In this document: piece after piece, positions 10,961-21,092 of the stretch
Numbering within the stretch: the first letter of the stretch is position 1
Layout of the letters: every line of letters starts with the position of its first letter
Origin: Micrasema longulum
Lineage: Eukaryota > Arthropoda > Insecta > Trichoptera > Brachycentridae
Assembly (NCBI GenBank): GCA_022494885.1
Contig: JAGVSM010001414.1
Coordinates: forward strand, 1 to 64,000
DNA length: 64,000 nucleotides
Reading direction: 5' to 3'
Made by a program: the position numbers and the translations under genes
Notes under the pieces: generated by a model
The model's input: the letters and a program-made list of their open reading frames with translations, nothing else
Database searches by the model: none
Told to the model about the DNA's origin: nothing

Positions 10961-11224
10961 AGTGATATATTATCTCAGCCGCATTAACCAAGGTTTCGGG
11001 TCTTTAACTTAATAATCTTTAGCAAATTGAAATTATTTACAATTTGCTTTTTAATTCTAAAATTTTTCTTATATCCATATTTTTCTCTTTTTTTACTTAT
11101 GATTTTGCATTGTAGCATGCTTTTTCTATTTCTACATGCATACACAAAAAAACGTTTTGTTTATTTTTTTAATTATTACTTACTATGTTTGTACCTAACT
11201 GTATTATAAATTAAATATAGGCAT

Positions 11225-11400
11225 GTTGAATGTGGCCAGTTAAACCAGCCAATGACGGGTCATAAGCCTTAACTTCCATATTCCCTTCTCTAAAATGATT
11301 TAAATCTCTGTCGCAAATCGTTAATTTTGATAACCCTTCAGGGCTTTAGGAGGTGTAATCCAGGAGTATATGTCTACAAAAATTTCGGATTCAAATCATT
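11225..11400 (+). repeat. Family V repeat, diverged
   Basis: It shares GTTAAACCAGCCAATGAC, GGTCATAAGCC and TTCCATATTCCCTTCTC with other copies, then decays before the CTCCCTAGGGAG block. Confidence 0.65.
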
Positions 11401-11454
11401 ATTATTTATTATAGAAATAAAAGACGAGTGCTACTTTAATCCACAAATTTAGAA

Positions 11455-11505
11455 TATCATGCGACCGGTTTCATCGCTTTCGCGACTTCTTCGAGACTGG
11501 CATCC
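11455..11505 (-). ncRNA. Degenerate hammerhead-like segment (Penelope type)
   Basis: On the minus strand CCAGTCTCGAAGA is followed by a GTCGC-GAAA-GCGA stem, then GAAACCGGTC. This matches the order CUGANGA, stem II, GAAA, short stem III, GUC, but the first core box reads CUCGAAGA with an extra base. It is probably a decayed copy of the motif at 43412. Confidence 0.4.
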
Positions 11506-11808
11506 TTATTAAGATATTCAATGTATTTAAACAAAACAGAGGTAAGGATAGAGAATTCAAAATCATATGAGAGTCAATTAAATTACTTATCATTAACACG
11601 TCACTGGATATTTCAAATTTATGTATTAAAGTATCACTTGTATTTTATTTCTATAATAAATTACAATAAACGTCCATCAATAATTTTCACTTACAAACTT
11701 TAATGTTTTAAATCATTGTTGATTTTATCTAGTTTTTTGTAATAGCACGTTGATTTCTAAATTTGTTTAAATGGTTTTTACATCTATCTCTGAAAAAATC
11801 AAAATTCA

Positions 11809-11959
11809 ACAATGTTTTGAGTATGTCCAAATGCTTGCAGACTGGCTGGCCAACTCAAAAATGTTTTCCCTATCTGTTGCAACTAATTTAAATATGAACA
11901 ACTCCCTGGGGAGAAAATCCAGCAAGTCTGCAAGCGTTTGGACATACTCAAAACATTGT
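11809..11959 (+). mobile_element. Small foldback element within family V
   Basis: The ends are a 35-bp inverted repeat with one mismatch: 11809-11843 starts ACAATGTTTTGAGTATGTCC and 11925-11959 is its complement. The 81-bp interior is the family V core with the CTCCCTGGGGAG block. There is no coding capacity. Confidence 0.7.
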
Positions 11960-11964
11960 AGAAT

Positions 11965-12195
11965 TAACTACCTGGTAAAAGAAGAGGTATAAAAAATTGG
12001 AAAATTGTTTTCAGGCGTTGCCTAGTAGGTGTTGGTTCAGACGGATGAATCTCAACTACATGATAAAGGTCTCAGCTCTTTTACTTCCAAAAGTCAACAG
12101 ATGGAAGAGTCGAGGAAATGTGGATGTTCAAACATAGGCAGAATGGTGAATGTTACACAGTGTGTAAAGTGGCCACTTAAACTACTGCTCCACAA
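11965..12195 (+). repeat. Family V repeat, 5' half
   Basis: It contains TTTTCAGGCGTTGCCTAGTA, GTCAACAGATGGAAGAG and GTTACACAGTGTGTAAAGTG, and ends in CCACTTAAAC. It is nearly the same as 57005-57215, which shows the 5' extension of the family. Confidence 0.75.
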
Positions 12196-12509
12196 GTGTA
12201 TAGCTTATGTTCGGTTTTTGTTATTTTCATTGTGGGTTTTTGTAATATAAATCATAAAGATGTAAATATACCAAATTTTTAAAACAGTCTGAATATTTTG
12301 TTGATTATCTTTATTTATTAAGTTAGTCCTCTTTGTTTATTCTTAAATGTAAAAATATTTAAAAAAGTATATTGTTAAGTGTTCTCGGCACGGGTAACCC
12401 CAGTGAGGGCCCATTATTTTTATTATTGTTTATAGTTTGTAAGGGTAAAACATTAATAAATAAATAAATAAAAATAAATAAATAAATTAAATAAAATAAA
12501 TATTTTTTA

Positions 12510-12602
12510 AAAACAGCCAATGACAGGTCATAAGCCCTGTAAATGCCTAGACTGCCATATTCCCAACTCAAAAATGTTTTCCCTCTCTGTTGCAACAAAT
12601 TT
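12510..12602 (+). repeat. Family V repeat, core fragment
   Basis: AGCCAATGACAGGTCATAAG, CCTAGACTGCCATATTCCC and TTCCCTCTCTGTTGCAAC are present; both ends are truncated. Confidence 0.7.
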
Positions 12603-12924
12603 TAATTAAAATTCGCAAATAAGCTGCCCAAGCCGCCCTCGCGGTTTAACGGGTTATTCTATTTGTGATGAATAAAAAAAACCACAAATATTTAATTTAA
12701 AACATATTCAGAGCATTTAGATGCTTAGTACCTACGTACAGGTAATAACAATACGTGCCTTCGACGTTACCTAAATAGAATTTAGTGAGGTAATTAAAAC
12801 ATCATTAACTTTAAGTTTGCCTACAACAATATTAGTTTCCAACTCATTTCAAATTGCTTTTGGCTATAGGTGAACAAGAAATGATGACGAGGTATAATAG
12901 TTACAATCAACCAAATAATACCTC

Positions 12925-13090
12925 AATCATCATCATCTCCCTGTTCGCACCCGGTGGTGCATAGGGCATTGGTACCTACTCCGATTGCAGGGCATCTGGA
13001 TATTTTTTATTGCAGCTGGGTGTGGTCTTTAGTATCACGTTTTGGGTGCCATTCCAAAATCAATGAAATACTGCAGTGTGCCAATTATAA
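12925..13090 (-). mobile_element. SINE-A 3' part
   Basis: ATCATCATCTCCCTGTTCGC and GGTGGTGCATAGGGCATTGG are the SINE-A 3' end on the minus strand. The head is missing. Confidence 0.65.
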
Positions 13091-13269
13091 ATAAAATATT
13101 TCGCGTCCATCTAGAATAAGCGGTAAAGAGTGGTGTCAGGGAAAGAAAGAAATTAAATAAATATAAATATTTTTATAAAAAATATGTAAAATGGTTTATT
13201 TTCCATATTAATTTGACGTCAAAAAATATCGGTTTTATCGGTGGTTCTACATAGCAATATTTTATTTTT

Positions 13270-13392
13270 ACGAAACTGGTACCTGAAGCGTAAGACTGAT
13301 CACTTTACCCTCCACGTGGGAAAAAAAGATCCCGATTCGCTGCATTTCGTGTTCCAATGAAGTGCCCTTTGCATCTTCGGGTGCAAATACGT
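13270..13392 (+). mobile_element. SINE-A 3' part
   Basis: CTGGTACCTGAAGCGTAAGA is followed by a diverged 3' block (CGTGTTCCAATGAAGTGCCC). Truncated at the 5' side. Confidence 0.65.
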
Positions 13393-13458
13393 TTATTTTT
13401 CGTAAACTTTCATTACCTGTAAGTATGACTTGTATTTAATTTATTATCGTATTTAGTA

Positions 13459-13535
13459 TCGGCTTGTGGTCCCGTGGCTAGTGTCATGGACTCGCGGATC
13501 AAAGGTTCGAGGTTCGATGTGACATCGAAATTTGA
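13459..13535 (+). mobile_element. SINE-B head
   Basis: CGGCTTGTGGTCCCGTGGCT is followed by GACTCGCGGATCAAAGGTTC and a B-box-like GAGGTTCGAT. Only the tRNA-like part is preserved. Confidence 0.65.
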
Positions 13536-13599
13536 AAAAAAACATAGCAACATACAGTTAAATAATTCCTCTTCCATAATTTATAAAAAATATAATATA

Positions 13600-13990
13600 A
13601 TGTAGGCATGAAAGAAAAATAAATAAATACAAAATATATCAATACGCCGGTCCAACGTGCACTTCCGCTCACTGCCAATAACCGGCTGATTGAACGAATT
13701 ACTTCTTTTGTTTTTGTCTCATTCACACAAACACAGGCCAGAGAACAGCGTCTCTGTTTTTCTTGGTTTAAGTTATATTTTCGTGGTCTCTTTAATACAG
13801 ATTTATTGTGGTAGCATCACTTTCACACGTTCTTCACATTCTTCGCATAGCAAGTACAAATATTTTTTTGTTTTAAAATTTAAGGTAGTTATATAAATTT
13901 TACTTTCCAAATCAAGAAAAAACACAACTTCATCATTTAAATAATTTATAGAGACACATCGAGTCTTGTATCCTATGTAGACTCATGTTA
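13600..13990 (+). repeat. Family W repeat (second copy at 52975-53310)
   Basis: It shares GCTCACTGCCAATAACCG, TTCACACAAACAC, AACAGCGTCTCTGTTTT, ACAGATTTATT and AATTTTACTTTCCAAATC in the same order with the other copy. No frame is conserved between the two. Nature unknown. Confidence 0.6.
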
Positions 13991-14059
13991 CACCACAGCC
14001 ACACAAGAGTCAATAACATAAATAAACAAATAACAACATACGATAAAGGTACGCAAGAA

Positions 14060-14612
14060 CGACAATGAACGCATATCGAAAGTAACGATTCTTGAAAGGG
14101 ATGAAAGTATAGCTAAATGTGAAATCAGTGTGAAAGGAGATATTCTGAATTAGTTTGAAGAATTTGTGTATCTGGGAAGTATGTTTACTGGGGATGGAAA
14201 GACTGAGAAATATATTAAAAGGAGGGTGAGTGACGGTGCATTGAAATCTACCTTGGCAAATAAATGTTTGTCTCGGGAGGCAAATCAGTTCAGTTCACAA
14301 TGGAGTTTAGGTGCTGACCCTACGGTATGGGAGTAAGTATGGAATAAGTAGGCCGAATGCTGTCGAAATGCGATCTCTCTGGCGAACGTGTCTTAAAACG
14401 ATGTATGGTGAACAAAAAATGTCGAAATCCGTGCACTGTGTAAGGCTGAGACAAGCATTATTGACAAAAAAGGGGCGCCACGTTGGTAAGGACATATAGA
14501 GCGATGGACAGCGAAAGGACGGCTTAAAGATTTGCGATGCGAATGTTGATGGATGCAGAAAATGAGGAAGACCGAGAAAGACATGGCGCGACCGAATCCA
14601 ATAGATTAGTTG
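14060..14612 (+). pseudogene. LINE family B, RT C-terminal region, interrupted
   Basis: Broken frames encode FVYLGSMF, ALKSTLANKCLS, NAVEMRSL and a GRPRKTW-like region, as in the better copy at 46236. Multiple stops make it non-functional. At about 14613 the match stops inside the segment for the Q-I-Q motif and resumes at 15183, because another LINE is inserted here. Confidence 0.75.
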
Positions 14613-15182
14613 AAGAAAGAACAATGAAAAAAGCACTTAAAGTAACATTTAATTTTAATAAATATACTAGAACCACGGATTTATATAGAATCACAAAAAT
14701 TCTCAATCTATAGGAATTGATCTACACAGAAAAAATAAAAATGATATTTAAGATGAAAAATAATAAAATAAAGACAAATATTAAATTTAATTTTAACTAC
14801 AACATACATAAAATAAATACAAGAGCATCAAATAATTTAACTTGCCAACAACCTAGGACCAACAGAAAAAGAAACAGTTTTTTGTATACAGCAATAAATT
14901 TTTACAATTCACTTTCTAATGATCTAAAAAATATACAAAACATGTGCGTACTTAAAAAAACACCTAAATAAAACAGTTCTTACAGCCCGTGTGACGAGTG
15001 ATATGTGATGTTATTTTATTGATTTTTTATTTAAACTATTGTGTTATTATTTATAATATCCCCTCATACCAGGACTTTTGCTGATTGGGAATATTTCGTA
15101 CAAATAAAATATGTAATAAAATGTAATATGTAAAGTTTAAAAACCTTGAATTTTGTCATAAATAAATAAATTTTAAAAAATT
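14613..15182 (+). pseudogene. LINE inserted into LINE-B: L2/CR1-like RT C-terminus and tail
   Basis: A frame at 14717-14971 carries INTRASNNLTCQQPRTNRKR followed by FLYTAINFYNSLSNDLKNIQ, the usual end of CR1/L2-type ORF2 proteins (NTR..., then a FYN-L-P-I-like segment). The 3' UTR ends in an A-rich run at about 15160-15182. It is 5'-truncated. Confidence 0.65.
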
Positions 15183-15345
15183 AAAAAAAGATGGACGTGT
15201 TAAGCGTAGGAATAATCGGCGTGCGTGCATAAGAGGAGGAATTCATGGAGAGGAAGCGAGTCTGTATGCAAAGACAGAGTAATCTGACATTCTATCATCT
15301 CTGCCTACCCATACGGGGAAACGCGTCACGGTTTGTTTGTATATT
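15183..15345 (+). pseudogene. LINE family B, 3' end (continuation of 14060-14612)
   Basis: It resumes at AGATGGACGTGTTAAGCG and runs to CATCTCTGCCTACCCATACG and GGTTTGTTTG, the usual LINE-B end. Together with 14060-14612 it forms one copy split by a younger insertion. Confidence 0.75.
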
Positions 15346-15671
15346 GAGTAAATACAAGTGAAAATGCTCGGATTTTGAGTTTAGATACACATGTGGTTTA
15401 TGAGGTTATTAAAATAGTGAGTGATTAATTATGTCAAAAGTATTAAATTAATGATATAAGATTCTTGTGTCTGTTTTGAGTTCGACAAACTCCTAATTAC
15501 AAATTCAATTAGTAGGCCATAGTCAATAGCGTAATAAGTGTGTAATGTTACGACTTTGTCATTTTTGACCAATTAAATGCTCTACCTATGCAGTTGTGTG
15601 TCCGGGCGGAGGAAGAATACAATTCTGTGAGTGAAAAAAAGTGTTTGAGGTGCTAGGTTCTTTTCCTTGCA

Positions 15672-15795
15672 GGGTTGACATAAAATATATATTTTTGAGA
15701 ACTGCAATATTTCAATGTTCCTGGACTGTTACCTGAATTGTGAGACTGATCACCTTACCTTCAATGCAACAAATATGATCGAGAAACACTGCAAT
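15672..15795 (+). mobile_element. SINE-A body fragment
   Basis: GTTGACATAAAATATATATT, TCCTGGACTGTTACCTGAA and GAGACTGATCACCTTACC match the SINE-A body; head and 3' end are lost. Confidence 0.65.
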
Positions 15796-15859
15796 AAAGA
15801 AATATCACATACTACGAATACCGATTAAAATATATGAAATGGGTTTAAAAAAATTAGTA

Positions 15860-16180
15860 GTATTTTTGAAATTAAAATTGATATTGTGGAGAAATGTTTT
15901 CATATATGAATTTTAAAAAATATATTTTTTTTAATTACGTCACTAGTAAAACGCGACATGCTTGGCCTTGATAGTTGTGACGTTAAGATTTGTGACAATG
16001 TTCTAAACAAATTTTAATGGTCAGGAACAAATAAACATGAATCGTGACGTATTAGGGGCGTGGCCAATGGAGTGACCGTTTTTGCGGGAATTCAAAATTT
16101 ATAATTAGAAAATATTTTTATGCTACTAATAAGTAACAAATTTTTTTTACTGGACCGTATCGCTGAGACCTTTATTACAT
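15860..16180 (-). repeat. Family X repeat
   Basis: The block CGTGACGTATTAGGGGCGTG, CCAATGGAGTGACCG and the ACGCGACATG and GTTGTGACGTTAAGATT words recur, reverse-complemented, at 24780-25030 and 44640-45000. No coding potential; probably a non-autonomous DNA element. Confidence 0.65.
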
Positions 16181-16263
16181 AATGTTTTAAAAAAAGTTAT
16201 ATTTCCCTAATTAATTCAGTGCCCTATGGACCAGTGGATAGAGATAAGGTGTTAATGACATGT

Positions 16264-16530
16264 ATAAGCATTCATCATCGTCATTTCCCTATCGGCACCA
16301 GTCGGTGCATAAGGCACTAGATTCATACACTAAATGCACCGTATGTTGATCATCCGTTCAATTGAGGTAAGGTAATTAATCTTCCTCTTCAGGTGCCATA
16401 CTAAGACAATTAAAATATTGCGATGTAAAACCACCTTTATAATTCAAAATTATATGTTTACCCTCCCAGGAATCGAACCCGGGACCTCGGTAGGCGAATT
16501 TGCCAACCACTAAATACAACACGAGTCGGA
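16264..16530 (-). mobile_element. SINE-A, near full length
   Basis: On the minus strand the B box (GGTTCGATTCCTGG) and degenerate head lie near 16470-16530, and the 3' end with ATGACGATGATG near 16265. It is one of the more complete copies. Confidence 0.8.
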
Positions 16531-17167
16531 CCTATTCCCACTCGATTTCCCCACCCCACACGAAAAAACGGTTAGGTATTTATCGCTTGAAAAAAGTATA
16601 AGTTTCATTTGAAAAACAAACGTTCTTTTTTAATATATAAGTAGCTTTATGTTTTTGATGTATATGAGGAAGTTCAGTGCTTCGGGAAATTGGATGTAAA
16701 AAATGTTTATTTACAAGCGGTAAAAAATACAGCATTGATTTGCACGGCGAAGTTTCTTGAAAATGTATGAAAAAAATAATAATCTCGGTTAAGATCGATT
16801 AATTTGGTATCAGCTCAAAGCTAACTCCTGAGTTTCAGCTGTTCTTCCCTCTCCTTAATGGTCTTCCGGGCAAACGGCAAACGGCCGGGATTTCGTGGGC
16901 AATGGTATAGGGGATTTTGGAGCTGTCCATTAATGGAATTATTGACGTAATCTCTCCATAATCTATATACTATGCACTGGGTATCGCAATTCCGTCTAAC
17001 TTCTTGACTCTGGATTCTGCCTCTTTTGGGGTTTCCCTGCGATTGCCTTTAGTACTTTCATCTCTGACGTTCTGAGCAGTTATTTGGTTTTTCTATTTAG
17101 TTTTTCTACCTGGTTTTTCGTATTTTTTTTTTCTCTCTATCTATCCTCGCCTCTATTGTACGAGTAT
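16531..17167. other. Mostly unassigned; short family Z match
   Basis: AAGTTTCTTGAAAATGTATG at about 16749 matches family Z (19365 and 34015). The higher-GC part around 16830-17100 shows no frame or motif I recognise. Confidence 0.4.
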
Positions 17168-17420
17168 ACACCATGATCGATCTGACATACGTTTTGTGCA
17201 TCCGAATTATATGATCATGTGTTCATTGTACTATACGACATTTCGTAGGCGTCCAGATGTTTACTACTTAACTGAGATGGATATGTTCTCATCATCACAA
17301 TGGCTGCATTACCTGCATGGCATGTGATGTTAATGACCTTATCTCCCTTAGTAGATTCACTACTTTATTTTATTCTTAAAAGCGTTTTTTTAACAAATTT
17401 ATTCTGCTTGTGTAAGAAAA
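17168..17420 (+). repeat. Family Y repeat (second copy at 44165-44385)
   Basis: ACTATACGACATTTCGTAGG, GAGATGGATATGTTCTCAT, GCATGGCATGTGATGT and TTCTTAAAAGCG occur in the same order in both copies. The short frames over it are unlikely to be genes. Confidence 0.6.
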
Positions 17421-17864
17421 GGTTTTTGAAAATACGATACAGAAAAATTAATTATTTTTTTGGGCTTAGTTTGATAGTAGATATATTAACAAAAATAACA
17501 TAAAGCCGTTCAGTGCGAAAAACACACTCATAATAAAATAAACGCAAATTATAGTAAAGCCAGCTTCGAAATGTAAGTAAATAACATTTACTTCGAACGT
17601 ATTTTAACTGTATCTAGGCCGCGATTATAAACGCTATCTTCAATCTTCATCATTACATATCGAGACGGTATAAAGTAAAATCGATATTTATGTACGAAAA
17701 TGTGTATTTGTGCATTAAAATTTAAAGTATCTTCATGGATAACCTGTCATTGAACATGTAAGGATTTTTTTTTATACATATTGCATTTTTCATACATAAA
17801 ACTTAATTTTACTTTGTAGATAAAATTTACGATAAATGTTAACTTCTTATTGTAATTTGGGCCC

Positions 17865-17990
17865 TAGAATCCTAATCATCTATGCGCTCTGTAGCTGCAG
17901 GACGCGTTGTAATCTGGCTCCTATCTGTAAACAAGAGCTAGATTTCTAACCGTTCATGCACTTAATAGCTGCAAGACGTGTTGTATAAAA
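17865..17990 (+). repeat. LINE 3' UTR fragment with CAGCTGCAAGACG words
   Basis: ATGCGCTCTGTAGCTGCAGG and TAGCTGCAAGACGTGTTGT are the complement of words at 20590-20650 and 23755-24010, placed there next to an L2-type tail. Confidence 0.5.
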
Positions 17991-18004
17991 ATAAATACAA
18001 AAAG

Positions 18005-18320
18005 TACTTTTAGGCATTGCTTAGAGGGTGGAATAGTCCAGCCAGAAAAATCTCGCCTACATCAATATAGGTTTCGGCTCTTTTGTTTAACAAATGTAAA
18101 CGGGTGGAAGAGTTGAGGAAATGTGGATGTTCAAACGTAGGCAGAATAGTAAATGTTAGACAGTGTTTAAAGTGGTTACTTAAACCAGCCAATAACATGT
18201 TGTAAGCACTTTCCCGTCTCAAAAATGTTTTCCCTCTCTGTTTTAATAAATTTCAATCGTGATAACTCCCTAGGAAGTGGAATCCATGCTTGTTTACAAA
18301 CATTTGGACATACTCAAAGT
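18005..18320 (+). repeat. Family V repeat, long copy
   Basis: It contains TAGGCATTGCTTAGAGGGTG, GTGGAAGAGTTGAGGAAATG, CCAGCCAATAACATG, CTCCCTAGGAAG and CATTTGGACATACTCAAAG, so it spans the whole family consensus of about 320 bp. Confidence 0.75.
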
Positions 18321-18713
18321 GTTGTTCATTTGAATTAATTTCAGCATTTTTTTCTGACAAAATCACTTTTCCAAGTGTTTCTTTTTAAATTTACGTTATC
18401 AAAAATAAAAATAGAGTAAGTTTTTTTTTTTAATTTGCAACTAAAAACTATTAAGTGAATAAAACCGATTAAAATACATAAAAAAAACAAAACGAAACAT
18501 ATTGTATAATATAATATTTAATAATACTCGACTCGTTTTAGATTTTCACCAAAAATATAGTAAAACTTTTTTTTAAAATATACATATTATTTAAGCGTTA
18601 GAGTATTTGTTGCGTTAAAAAGTTAATGAATTATGTTATAAATATTTAAACCCACAAAGCAGAAGTGAATGTCAAACAAAAAAAACAGTATGTAAACATT
18701 TCAAAATTCTAAC

Positions 18714-18757
18714 CTGTCTTCCGGGCGATGGTAAATAAACTCGTCTGGTAAATACAT
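18714..18757 (-). CDS. Candidate first coding exon of an unidentified minus-strand gene
   Basis: Minus strand: ATG at 18757-18755 opens MYLPDEFIYHRPED, then AG and a GTTAGA donor (18713 downward). An in-frame TGA lies 30 bases before the ATG, so this ATG is a plausible start if the exon is 5'-terminal. The donor splits a codon after its second base. The exon at 60891-61062 ends the same way, in P-E-D plus AG, and the last bases are nearly alike (CCATCGCC then GAAGACAG). That points to alternative first exons feeding a common downstream exon, which would lie below the window. DNA upstream (18880-19030) is CpG-richer than its surroundings, as for a promoter. The exon is only 44 coding bases, so chance is possible. 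I do not recognise the protein. Confidence 0.5.
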
Positions 18758-18879
18758 CGGACGAAATCTGCAAACTGTTGTATTATTTCAACTCTTAATA
18801 ACCACACGCGGCGAGATTCAACAAAATTACGAAATAAAATTAAACAACACGGCACAATATGTCAAACTCAACTGAGATA

Positions 18880-19030
18880 ACAGAATTTGACACTACCGCT
18901 TAACGACGCTGTCACTGATCGACTGATTTTTCTTCAGCTGACTAGTTTCTGGCGGCTGTCGGCTGCGCGAGCGCTCCCCACTCCCCACCCCTCACGAAGC
19001 GCTAACAAAGTATGCGCACGAATAAAAAGA
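18880..19030 (-). promoter_or_regulatory. Possible TATA-less promoter region for the 18714-18757 exon
   Basis: A local rise in CpG (GCTGCGCGAGCGCTC, ACGAAGCGC) stands out from AT-rich DNA. On the minus strand two TCAGT initiator-like words lie at about 18914-18926, some 160 bases before the ATG. This is context-based only. Confidence 0.3.
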
Positions 19031-19364
19031 TACAATGTATTAATGTTAACTCGTTCTTGCAACAATGATTCATCGGTTCTTTTGTGCGTAGGGTGTTATC
19101 TTGGTTTCTAAACTGCTGAAGATGTTTTGATCGTACGTCCCTCCTACTTTGAGCGGGAATATCTAACCAATCAAAAAAGGGTTAGGTCGCTGGAACGCCC
19201 AGATGTTTTAATATTCTCTTTTTGAATTGAATAGTAGGTAGGTGGTAAGGCGTTTTTTAAATATCTTTTCTTAAATAACGAATGAATTCCAGTTTTATTA
19301 ATTAATTTATTTATTTTATTAGATTAACGGCCTAATCCGAAGAGAAGCGAGAGGACGTTAAAAA

Positions 19365-19560
19365 TGTTTTCTTATTCGCTGTCAAAATTGAAGCATTTAA
19401 TTTTACCGCAAAGTTTTTCAAAAATGTATGAAAAAAATAATCAAAATAAACAACTTTAGAACGTCACAAGTTCTATTGAATGATGTTTTTGTAGTTTTGA
19501 AATAACTTCCCGTGTGACGTCACAAAATCTCTTCGTTGATATGTGTTGATTAGGACATCT
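19365..19560 (+). repeat. Family Z repeat
   Basis: TGTTTTCTTATTCGCTGTC, GAAGCATTTAATTTTACCG, AAAATGTATGAAAAAAAT and CGTGTGACGTCACAA match 34015-34330 in order. There is no coding content. Confidence 0.55.
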
Positions 19561-19639
19561 CTTCGCCACTAAAACAGTTTATTTATTTATTTACTTTTAT
19601 TTATTCACAACATCTTCATTTAACATTTATCGAGTCGCA

Positions 19640-19935
19640 ACTCCATGGAACCAAGGTTGGTATAAAACTGGTTTGGACATGTAGAGCGAATAGACAGCGA
19701 AAGAACGGCTAAAACTATTTACGATGCGAATGTTGATGGATGCAGAAATAGAGAAAGACCGAGAAAGACATAGCATGACCAAACCGAACAAATACTTAAA
19801 GATGGACATGTTAAAAGTCGGAATAATCGGCGCACGTGCATGAGAAGATGTATGAACGTAGAGGAAGCGAGATCTTTTTGCAAAGATAGAGTGACGTGGC
19901 GTTCTATCCTCTCTGCCTACCCTTACGGAGAATAG
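19640..19935 (+). pseudogene. LINE family B, 3' end
   Basis: It runs from the GHVER-like segment (GGTTTGGACATGTAGAGCG, with a stop in that frame) through GRPRKTW, NRRACMRRCMN and VEEARS-like codons to CTCTCTGCCTACCCTTACGG. It is 5'-truncated and carries several in-frame stops. Confidence 0.75.
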
Positions 19936-20265
19936 ATTTTGTCCTTGAGAGCTTAACACGCTTTTCCAAAATATTAAACACTCTCGGAGCAAAAAAGGAG
20001 AGGTGACTCTGAACAAAAGTCGTCTGGGTTTTGGGTTTAACATAATTCATCCCCAGGGAAAACCTCGTGCGATGAATATGGATTGGCATGGTTTAGTTTG
20101 TAGTCTTATATGGTATTTATGAATATATGGTAGATACTTATTCCTTTTTATATTACCCTTGTTTGTCTTTGCTACATAGTTTTATGTTTTTTTTGTTCAG
20201 TTTCTTGTGTACGTTTCCTTATGCAACTGTTGTAATTGGCTTAGGCCGTATATATGATAAATAAA
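19936..20265 (-). pseudogene. LINE fragment, RT C-terminal end
   Basis: A minus-strand frame at 19904-20089 carries RTRFSLGMNYVKPKTQTTF and SHLSFFAPRVFNIL, a pattern like the end of CR1/Jockey ORF2 proteins (R-T-R, NYV-P, then FAPR-FN-L). The 3' end is cut at the LINE-B junction. Assignment is by pattern only. Confidence 0.4.
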
Positions 20266-20300
20266 TAAAGAAATCAATTAGTGGATTGGCTTCTCGTCAG

Positions 20301-20514
20301 CCGGAAATCTATCACAACACTCACTAGTGACGTTTTACAAAGTTTTTTATTTTTATAAAATCATTTTTGTTAATTTTTTCAAACATTTTTATGAAACTTG
20401 GCTCCACAACTTGATGTACTAATTTTTACCGCGCGAAAGAAATATTATTTTATATCCAATTTTTCGTAGCAATGACTTTTTAATTATAGTGTTGTGATTT
20501 GTGATAGATTTCCG
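20301..20514. mobile_element. Foldback MITE with 21-bp terminal inverted repeats
   Basis: The left end CCGGAAATCTATCACAACAC (20301) is matched by its complement ending at 20514; the right arm carries an extra 7-base CACAAAT duplication. The interior is AT-rich and non-coding. No clear target duplication was found. Confidence 0.65.
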
Positions 20515-20529
20515 GTTTCCGTTTATTAT

Positions 20530-20665
20530 TATAGATGGAAAATTTATTTAGCTCCATTTTTGTGAAAACCACCTCAAGGGCGCTGTTCAATAAATAAATA
20601 TCCCAGCACGTCTTGTGGCTACAAAGCGTATGGACGGTAAGTAATCTAGCCCCCATTTGCTTAAC
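20530..20665 (-). mobile_element. L2-type LINE 3' tail
   Basis: GCTCCATTTTTGTGAAAACC and CCTCAAGGGCGCTGTTCAAT are the conserved tail, followed on the plus strand by CAGCACGTCTTGTGGCTAC as at 23755. Confidence 0.65.
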
Positions 20666-20886
20666 GATTTAATTTGACAATGAAGTTTAGCGTTCGAACG
20701 AAATAAATATAAATATTTTAAAAAAGCTCGAAATTGAAAACAGGATTTAGATTACAAAAAGTCTTGCAGTTACAGAGCGCTCAATGCTCGCAAAAGGTTC
20801 AGAATGCCACCTTGGAATGGTATTTTATTTATTTATTTAATACTTAAAATACACAATTTTATCATAGCGCAAATATATTTTTTTAT

Positions 20887-20924
20887 GTCCCGACTTGTTA
20901 GAAAATTCCCTGTTAAGTCGGGAC
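20887..20924. repeat. 10-bp hairpin of the CCCGACTT type
   Basis: GTCCCGACTT (20887-20896) pairs perfectly with AAGTCGGGAC (20915-20924). A similar GCCCCGAC..GTCGGGGC hairpin lies near 23252-23287. Confidence 0.6.
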
Positions 20925-21092
20925 TCTTCTATATAAAAATCAAAAACATTTAAACAATGTACAAAATAATCAAAACAATATACAAATTGATAATAAAAAA
21001 TATAAATAGTAAAAATTTATACATGTCAAGAATTGGAATGCTGAAAAGTTTTCTTAATAATTAATACAAGGCAATATGTTATTAACAATTTA

